From positions 1-36,174 of the forward strand of contig NZ_RQYT01000031.1 of NCBI RefSeq assembly GCF_003932785.1: a stretch of DNA of 36,174 bases, written 5' to 3'. Both the position numbers and the translations under genes were made by a program. Shown piece by piece: positions 29,534 to 36,174 of this stretch. Under the pieces are notes generated by a model that saw only the letters and a list, made by a program, of their open reading frames with translations, was not told the DNA's origin and did no database searches. This DNA is from Arachnia propionica. GTDB taxonomy: Bacteria; Actinomycetota; Actinomycetes; Propionibacteriales; Propionibacteriaceae. Every line of letters starts with the position of its first letter. The stretch's first letter is position 1.

Positions 29534-29652
29534 GATGTTCCTCGTCAGTGCCACAGGACACCGCGGTAGTTGTGGTTCCGAACGGCCCCGGACGATCCCC
29601 CTGTGGCAGGAGCCGGAGCACGACGGGCCACCCTCACGGGCAGCAGCCCCCA

Positions 29653-29682
29653 AGTATGCCAGTCGCGGGCCGCACAAGCCAA
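29653..29682 (-). promoter_or_regulatory. possible rplS promoter
   Basis: CATACT (29658-29653) as -10 and TTGGCT (29682-29677) as -35 are 18 nt apart, just downstream of the sdh terminator hairpin. Both match the consensus only moderately. Confidence 0.4.
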
Positions 29683-29715
29683 CGTGGGGCGCCCGGATGT
29701 CCGGACGCCCCACGT
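29682..29715 (-). terminator. terminator after sdhCAB
   Basis: ACGTGGGGCG (29715-29706, minus strand) pairs with CGCCCCACGT (29691-29682). An inner CCGG/CCGG stem closes the hairpin, with one A-C mismatch between the two stems. It lies 28 bp after the sdhB stop and is followed by TTGGCTTG. Confidence 0.75.
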
Positions 29716-29743
29716 GGGTGGCAGGGAGCGGGTGGGTTCCCTC

Positions 29744-30489
29744 TTACTTCCCGTCGCCCTTGAACAGCGACTTGATGAGGTCGCGGTTCAGCTGGGAGAT
29801 CGACTCGAGCGGGATGCCCTTCGGGCACACCGCGGCGCACTCACCGATGTTGGTGCAGTTGCCGAAGCCCTCCTCGTCGTGCTGGGCCACCATCGCCTTG
29901 ACGCGACGGTACCGTTCGGGCTGGCCCTGCGGGAGCATCGCGAGGTGGGTGATCTTGGCCGCGGTGAAGAGCATGCCCGAGGAGTTCGGGCATGCCGCGA
30001 CACACGCACCACAACCGATGCAGGTGGCGTTGTCGAAGGCCCGGTCGGCCTCGCGCTTCGGCGCGGGGGTGGCGTGGGCGTCCGGGGCCGAACCCGTGTT
30101 CGACGAGATGTAGCCGCCGGAGGCGATGATCCGGTCCAGGGCGGTGCGGTCGACGGCCAGGTCCTTGATGACCGGGAACGCGCCCGCACGCCACGGCTCG
30201 ATCTCGATCGTGGCCCCGTCGGCGAAGGACCGCATGTGGAGCTGGCAGGTGGTGGTGGCGGAGCCGCCGTGGGCGACACCGTTGATCACCACACCACACA
30301 TGCCACAGATGCCCTCACGGCAGTCGTGATCGAAGGCCACGGGCTCCTTGTTCTCGGCGGTGAGCTGCTCGTTGAGCATGTCCAACATCTCGAGGAAGGA
30401 CATGTCCTCGGACACCCCGTCGAGGTGGTAGTCGACCATCTGGCCGGTCGCGTTGGGACCGGCCTGGCGCCAGATGCGCAGCTTGAGCT

Positions 30490-30493
<4 letters not shown>
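29744..30493 (-). CDS. sdhB: succinate dehydrogenase iron-sulfur subunit
   Basis: A 249-residue electron-transfer subunit of complex II on the cytoplasmic face, linking the flavoprotein to the cytochrome. The plant-type [2Fe-2S] ligands are C58, C63, C66 and C83. C158, C161, C164 and C168 ([12 protein letters not shown]) and C213, C219 and C223 supply the [4Fe-4S] and [3Fe-4S] clusters. GTG at 30493 overlaps the sdhA stop as GTGA and has CGGAG upstream. It is the last gene of sdhCAB, with a terminator just after it. Confidence 0.95.
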
Positions 30494-32490
<1,997 letters not shown>

Positions 32491-32498
32491 GGTGCTAC

Positions 32499-33209
32499 TC
32501 ACTTCAGGATTCCGAAGGCAACGGCCAAGGGCATGATCATGAAGCCGATGTACAGGACCACGGCCACGAAGATCGCGATGATGTTGAGCCACTTGCGGGA
32601 GTTAGCCGAGAGGTTCGCCCCGAGGGTGGCGAAGGCACTCCACAGGCCGTGGCGGATGTGCATGCAGATCAGCACCATGCAGATGGCGTAGAACGCGAGG
32701 ATCCACCACTGCTGGAAGCCCGCCAGCACCATCGTGTGCGGATGCTCGGCCTTGCCGCCGAGGATGCCGGGGACGATCGTGAACTGGATGAGGTGGAAGA
32801 TCACGAAGAGCAGGATGATGACACCACCCCAGCGCATGGTGCGCGCGGAGTAGGTCTGGGCCCGACGCTTCGTCACCTGGTACTTGTCACCGCGGTTGCG
32901 GATCGTCTTGGCGGACAGGGTCGCCGCGGACCAGATGTGCAGGGCGATCGCGGCGAGCAGCCCGAAGCGGAAGATCCAGATGAAGGTGCCTGCCGGGAGG
33001 ACGGGGTACAACAGCCCGCCGTCGTCGGAGGCCCCCTTCAGCCAGTGCGCGTAGTGATCGAAGGCCTCGTAGCCCAGGAACATCTTGAGGTTGCCGTACA
33101 TGTGCACGAGCAGGAACGCGATCATGATCAGACCGGAGACGGCCATGATGGCCTTCCGGGTGACCGTGGAGCGTACCGCCCGCTGATGGGTCGTCAGTGT
33201 TGTTGCCAC
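32499..33209 (-). CDS. sdhC: succinate dehydrogenase cytochrome b subunit (type B)
   Basis: A 236-residue membrane anchor with five hydrophobic segments. H36, H91, H139 and H184 sit in four of these, matching the four axial ligands of the two b hemes in type B complex II (Wolinella/Bacillus type), so no SdhD is needed and none is present. Menaquinone is the expected partner. GTG at 33209 lacks a Shine-Dalgarno; a TAGAGT -10 element ends 6 nt before it, which suggests a leaderless mRNA for the whole operon. The first gene of sdhCAB, it lies between trmD and rplS. Confidence 0.93.
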   Translation of the reverse strand: MATTLTTHQRAVRSTVTRKAIMAVSGLIMIAFLLVHMYGNLKMFLGYEAFDHYAHWLKGASDDGGLLYPVLPAGTFIWIFRFGLLAAIALHIWSAATLSAKTIRNRGDKYQVTKRRAQTYSARTMRWGGVIILLFVIFHLIQFTIVPGILGGKAEHPHTMVLAGFQQWWILAFYAICMVLICMHIRHGLWSAFATLGANLSANSRKWLNIIAIFVAVVLYIGFMIMPLAVAFGILK

Positions 33210-33215
33210 GGGCTC

Positions 33216-33221
33216 ACTCTA
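33216..33221 (-). promoter_or_regulatory. -10 element of the sdhCAB operon
   Basis: TAGAGT on the minus strand is followed by GAGCCC and the sdhC GTG. No -35 is clear. The 132-bp gap to trmD (33210-33341) is unusually A+T-rich and has a CAATTT (33306) / AAATTG (33331) inverted pair. It is a good place for regulator sites, but none is identified. Confidence 0.55.
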
Positions 33222-33341
33222 GCCCCCCGATCCGGGCGACGTCGCAGGGGGCGGGGAATTTACTACAGGGTGTCGGGAAACACGCCGAAATCCCCCATCT
33301 CAAGGCAATTTAGACAAAAATCGCTGTGCGAAATTGACGCC

Positions 33342-34055
33342 TCAGCGCCCCTCCACGAGGGGATCGTCGAGCAGGTCCGGGCGGCGGGTACGCGTCCGAT
33401 CCATGGCCTGCTCCCGGCGCCACCGCGCGATCGCCCCGTGGTTGCCGCTGAGGAGGATCTCAGGCACCTGACGGCCACGCCACTCGGCGGGCTTGGTGTA
33501 GTTCGGGTACTCCAGGAGGCGATGACCCGGGGCGTGGGACTCCTCGACGAGGGAGTCGGGGTTGCCGATCACCCCGGGCAGCAACCGCACCACGGCCTCG
33601 GTGATGGCGAGCACCGCCACCTCTCCCCCGTTGAGGACGTAGTCGCCGAGGCTCACCTCGACCAGGTCGTAGTGCGCCGCGCAGTGATCGAGGACCCGTT
33701 GGTCAATGCCCTCGTAACGCCCGCAGGCGAAGACCAGCCGGGGTCGTGCGGCGAGATCGTAGGCGAGGGCCTGGCTGAACGGCACCCCCGTCGGGGTGGG
33801 TACCACGACGCACATGGGGGCGGGATGCTCCTGTTCGAGGGCGTCGAGGGCCTCGCCCCAGGGCTCGGGCTTCATCACCATGCCTGCTCCCCCACCGTAG
33901 GGGGTGTCGTCGGTGGTGTGGTGTCGATCGTGGGTCCAGGTGCGCAGATCGTGGACGGCGAGGTCGATGACCCCCGATTCGATCGCCTTGCCGACGAGGG
34001 AGAGACGCAGCGGCGCCAGGTACTCCGGGAAGATCGTGACGACGTCGATCCTCAT
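33342..34055 (-). CDS. trmD: tRNA (guanine-N1)-methyltransferase
   Basis: A 237-residue SPOUT methyltransferase that makes m1G37 in tRNA and prevents frameshifting. The N-terminal [13 protein letters not shown] is typical. The trefoil-knot SAM site is [10 protein letters not shown] (111-120) and [13 protein letters not shown] (135-147). [13 protein letters not shown] and the C-terminal domain [13 protein letters not shown] are complete. ATG at 34055 overlaps the rimM stop as ATGA. The last gene of the rpsP-KH-rimM-trmD operon, it has no strong terminator before the A+T-rich gap. Confidence 0.97.
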   Translation of the reverse strand: MRIDVVTIFPEYLAPLRLSLVGKAIESGVIDLAVHDLRTWTHDRHHTTDDTPYGGGAGMVMKPEPWGEALDALEQEHPAPMCVVVPTPTGVPFSQALAYDLAARPRLVFACGRYEGIDQRVLDHCAAHYDLVEVSLGDYVLNGGEVAVLAITEAVVRLLPGVIGNPDSLVEESHAPGHRLLEYPNYTKPAEWRGRQVPEILLSGNHGAIARWRREQAMDRTRTRRPDLLDDPLVEGR

Positions 34056-34570
34056 CCCTCGTCCTCCAGCAGCCCCCCGACATCCGCGAGGCGCACGTGG
34101 CCCTGCTCCAGATCGACGGTGGGCACGAGGGCCTTGACGAAGGGCACGAGTCGGTCCCCGCCGTCGGTACGCACCGTGAGGCAGTCCTGGGCGGGGAGAT
34201 GGAGGACCTCCACGACGACGCCGACGTCCACTCCTGCCGCATCGAGGACCCGCAGGCCCACCAGCTGGCGGTCGAAGTACTCCTCCGGTTCGCTGGGCTG
34301 CTCGTCGGCCGACACGAGGACCATGAGTTTCTCCCCGCGCAGCGTCTCGACGGCGGTCCGGTCGGGGAAACCGACGAAGGACACGAGCAGGCGCCCCCGG
34401 TCCCACCGCAGCCGTTCGATCTCGAGGACCCGCCCCGAGATGAGACGCAGCCCGGACCCCGGCTGAAACCGGCGTCCGGGCTCGTCGGTACGCAGATCGA
34501 CGTGGACGTCACCGCGGATGCCGTGGGCCCTGCCCACGACACCCACGATCACCTCAACCAGATCGGCCAA
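34052..34570 (-). CDS. rimM: 16S rRNA processing protein RimM
   Basis: A 172-residue factor for maturation of the 30S head that binds S19. The N-terminal RimM barrel (about 8-90) has [16 protein letters not shown], and the PRC-barrel domain covers about 98-168 ([15 protein letters not shown]). The start is uncertain: TTG at 34570 gives six residues before the conserved VIVG block and follows the KH gene by 9 bp. An internal GTG at 34552 is possible. No clear Shine-Dalgarno precedes either. Confidence 0.92.
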   Translation of the reverse strand: MADLVEVIVGVVGRAHGIRGDVHVDLRTDEPGRRFQPGSGLRLISGRVLEIERLRWDRGRLLVSFVGFPDRTAVETLRGEKLMVLVSADEQPSEPEEYFDRQLVGLRVLDAAGVDVGVVVEVLHLPAQDCLTVRTDGGDRLVPFVKALVPTVDLEQGHVRLADVGGLLEDEG

Positions 34571-34579
34571 GGCAGTGAC

Positions 34580-34837
34580 TCAGCGGCGACGCGGTCGGTC
34601 GACATCCACGAAGTCGACGCGGACGTGTTCGTTGCCGGCGAGTGCCGTCACCACGGTGCGCAGCGCCGATGCGGTGCGCCCCTGGCGGCCGATGACCTTG
34701 CCGACGTCCTCGGGATTCACCCTCACCTCGAGGAGGCGGCCACGCCGGAGGTCCTTGTCCCGAACGGTCACGTCGTCCGGGTTGGCGACGATTCCGGCGA
34801 CGAGGTGCTCAAGCGCGTCGGCCAGCATGGTGCTCAC
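34580..34837 (-). CDS. khpA: KH-domain RNA-binding protein (KhpA type)
   Basis: An 85-residue single KH-domain protein. The GxxG loop is in GKVIGRQG (46-53), and the N-terminal [20 protein letters not shown] is the family pattern. Such proteins bind RNA and, in firmicutes, pair with KhpB. I took GTG at 34837, overlapping the rpsP stop as GTGA; ATG at 34828 would give three residues fewer. It sits between rpsP and rimM, as is usual for actinobacteria. Confidence 0.93.
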   Translation of the reverse strand: MSTMLADALEHLVAGIVANPDDVTVRDKDLRRGRLLEVRVNPEDVGKVIGRQGRTASALRTVVTALAGNEHVRVDFVDVDRPRRR

Positions 34838-35316
34838 GCCTCGGCGGCCTCGTCAGCCGCGGCCTCGTCGGCGGCGGGCTCCTCGGCGGCGGCCTCGGTC
34901 TCAGCCTCGGCGGCCTTCTTGGCGGCCTCCTCCTCGGCCTTCTTGCGGGCCTTGGAGATGGCGGGCGCTACGGCGTCGCCGTCCTCCGCGAGGGCCTTGG
35001 CGAACTCGGCCTCACGATCGCGACGCTCAGGCTGCGGATCGATGCCGGAGGGGCTGGTGTCGCCGGTGAACTTCTGCCAGTCGCCGGAACGCTTCAGGAT
35101 GGCGATGACGGCCTCAGTCGGCTGGGCGCCCACGGACAGCCAGTACTGGGCGCGCTCGGAGTCGACGCGGATGACCGAGGGATCGTTCTTGGGGTGGTAG
35201 ATGCCGATCTCCTCGATCGCCTGGCCGTCACGCTTGGCGCGCGAGTCCATCACGACGATGCGGTAGTGGGGCGAGCGGATCTTGCCGAGTCGCTTCAGAC
35301 GAATCTTGGTAGCCAC
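34834..35316 (-). CDS. rpsP: 30S ribosomal protein S16 with an extended tail
   Basis: A 160-residue S16. Residues 1-80 are the ribosomal core ([41 protein letters not shown]). The rest, about 80 residues, is an Ala/Glu/Lys-rich low-complexity tail ([15 protein letters not shown], then [16 protein letters not shown]), as in other actinobacterial S16 proteins. GTG at 35316 gives MATKIRL; AGGAG lies about 12 nt upstream. It is first in rpsP-KH-rimM-trmD. No ffh is encoded upstream; a divergent zincin gene is found there instead. Confidence 0.96.
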   Translation of the reverse strand: MATKIRLKRLGKIRSPHYRIVVMDSRAKRDGQAIEEIGIYHPKNDPSVIRVDSERAQYWLSVGAQPTEAVIAILKRSGDWQKFTGDTSPSGIDPQPERRDREAEFAKALAEDGDAVAPAISKARKKAEEEAAKKAAEAETEAAAEEPAADEAAADEAAEA

Positions 35317-35497
35317 GGGTGTGGATTCTCCTGTGTGTGAAGTCTGGGTCCAGACGAGTTGGGTGACTGGCCGCGCGCGTGTGGGGCACGCGGGCGGTCC
35401 GCCGAGGACAACCATGCTCGCCGGGTTGAGAGGGCGCCAGCGACAGGTGCTGGGCCATTCTGCCAGATGAAGCCACCTGTCCCCAAGCCGACGTGCG

Positions 35498-35503
35498 TAT
35501 CAT
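35498..35503 (+). promoter_or_regulatory. -10 element for a probably leaderless zincin mRNA
   Basis: TATCAT is followed by 7 nt and GTG at 35511. It supports the downstream GTG as start over the in-frame GTG at 35493, which would lie upstream of the transcript. Confidence 0.6.
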
Positions 35504-35510
35504 CGAGCGC

Positions 35511-35855
35511 GTGGAGATCAGCGAGGACGATTTCGAGGCGCTGGTGACGGAGGCCCTGGCGGACCTGCCGACCGAGATCCTCGATGGTCTGGACAACGTC
35601 GTGATCGTGACGGAGGACGAACCCGAGGACGGCTCCGACACACTGGGGGTCTACGAGGGCACGGCACTCACTGAGCGGGACTCCTCCTGGTTCGGCGCGT
35701 TGCCGGACCGCGTCGTGTTGTTCCGGGGCCCGCTGACCAGGATGTGCGAGGACGAGGACGAACTGTACGAGGAGATCGCCATCACCCTGGTCCATGAGAT
35801 CGGCCACTTCCACGGCATCGACGAGGACCGCCTCCACGAACTCGGCTGGGGCTGA
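35511..35855 (+). CDS. small zincin-like metallopeptidase
   Basis: A 114-residue protein of the bacterial minimal zincin family (PF06262). HEIGH at 95-99 gives two zinc ligands and the catalytic Glu, followed by FHGIDEDRLHELGWG. In an HExxHxxGxxD layout the third ligand falls on E105, flanked by D104 and D106, so the third ligand is not certain. There is no signal peptide. I chose GTG at 35511 (MEISEDDFEALV) because a TATCAT -10 element ends 7 nt upstream and the N-terminus fits the family. The biological substrate is unknown. It is divergent from rpsP and ends at a hairpin. Confidence 0.87.
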   Translation: MEISEDDFEALVTEALADLPTEILDGLDNVVIVTEDEPEDGSDTLGVYEGTALTERDSSWFGALPDRVVLFRGPLTRMCEDEDELYEEIAITLVHEIGHFHGIDEDRLHELGWG

Positions 35856-35861
35856 TCGGGG

Positions 35862-35896
35862 TCCCGGCCGGTCGCCCCGCCGCCCGCCGGCCGGGA
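35862..35896 (+). terminator. hairpin after the zincin gene
   Basis: TCCCGGCCGG (35862-35871) and CCGGCCGGGA (35887-35896) are a perfect 10-bp inverted repeat with a 15-nt C/G-rich loop, 6 bp after the stop. A second, weaker stem, CCAGCC with GGCTGG flanking a C8 run, follows at about 35939-35972. No gene is seen in 35856-36045. Confidence 0.65.
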
Positions 35897-36045
35897 TCCG
35901 CTCAAGTACCAGAGGAGGTTGGAGTCTCGACGCTCCGTCCCAGCCGACCCCCCCCAAAGTGGCGGGGCTGGAGTCAGGTGGGATGTCCTTGGCGCGAGCT
36001 AGCATGGCGGTGGTTGTTGTCCTGTGTCTGCGGGGAGGACGTGTC

Positions 36046-36174
36046 ATGGCTGACTTGAGTTTGGATGAATTGAATGCGGCGCAGGATGTGGTGTGGGATT
36101 TCGATGTGAGTTCGAGTCTTGCTGAGGCGTTGCGGTCGGCTGCGGTGAGGGTGGAGGCGCAGGTGGGGGTGCGT
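36046..36174 (+). CDS. 5' end of a probable DUF222/HNH-type protein (truncated by the window)
   Basis: The first 43 codons of a gene running off the window. ATG at 36046 has a strong GGGGAGGAC upstream. The start, MADLSLDELNAAQDVVWDF, and the helical SLAEALRSAAVRVEAQ resemble N-termini of DUF222 proteins, which often carry an HNH nuclease and occur as dispersed multicopy elements in actinobacteria. This is a weak, partial match. Codon use is very different from the rest of the window: only 2 of 43 third positions are C, 27 are G and 13 are T. Confidence 0.5.
   Translation, partial: MADLSLDELNAAQDVVWDFDVSSSLAEALRSAAVRVEAQVGVR

Noticed and set aside
29534-29652. Structured autoregulatory leader of rplS
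   Set aside because: The leader is about 120 nt, but I could find no convincing conserved stem or ribosomal-protein binding mimic by eye.
35493-35510. GTG at 35493 as the zincin start
   Set aside because: It overlaps the predicted -10 element, so it would not be on the mRNA.

Overview
This is a high-GC actinobacterial chromosome segment, most like the Propionibacteriales. The grounds are strong C/G third-position codon bias, many GTG and TTG starts, ATGA/GTGA translational coupling, apparently leaderless promoters, and the gene order rpsP-KH-rimM-trmD / rplS-lepB-rnhB-DUF2469 / yraN-comM-dprA. A probable pyrophosphate-dependent PEP carboxykinase, an enzyme known from propionibacteria, points the same way. 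The genus cannot be fixed from sequence alone. No rRNA, tRNA, CRISPR array, integrase or insertion sequence was recognised.

Region 1 (1-11.2 kb) is mainly branched-chain amino acid synthesis. cimA (citramalate synthase) heads a minus-strand run with a fumarylacetoacetate-hydrolase-family gene, a CPBP membrane protease and an L-asparaginase II. leuB is divergent from cimA. A flotillin/NfeD pair follows, then ilvB-ilvN-ilvC. CimA and LeuB (with LeuCD encoded elsewhere) make 2-oxobutyrate from pyruvate; IlvBN and IlvC take it and pyruvate towards Ile, Val and Leu. The ilv operon has a full attenuation leader: a TTGACA promoter, a nine-codon leader peptide ending Leu-Val-Ile-Val, and a terminator hairpin with a U tract.

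Region 2 (11.4-19.5 kb, plus strand) has a secreted SH3/RlpA-type wall protein, a 1126-residue protein best explained as PPi-type PEP carboxykinase, and a coupled pair of unknown function (membrane-anchored beta-propeller protein plus polytopic membrane protein). The last of these overlaps dprA tail to tail by 173 bp.

Region 3 (19.3-35.3 kb) is the conserved housekeeping block on the minus strand: rpsP, KH protein, rimM and trmD, then sdhCAB (type B succinate dehydrogenase), then rplS, lepB, rnhB and DUF2469, then yraN, comM and dprA. Two sets of genes break it up: sdhCAB between trmD and rplS, and three plus-strand genes (FAD oxidoreductase, photolyase, S9 peptidase) between yraN and DUF2469.

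Region 4 (35.5-36.2 kb) has a small zincin-type metalloprotease divergent from rpsP. The first 43 codons of another gene follow, probably a DUF222/HNH-type element, whose codon use is sharply unlike the rest of the window.
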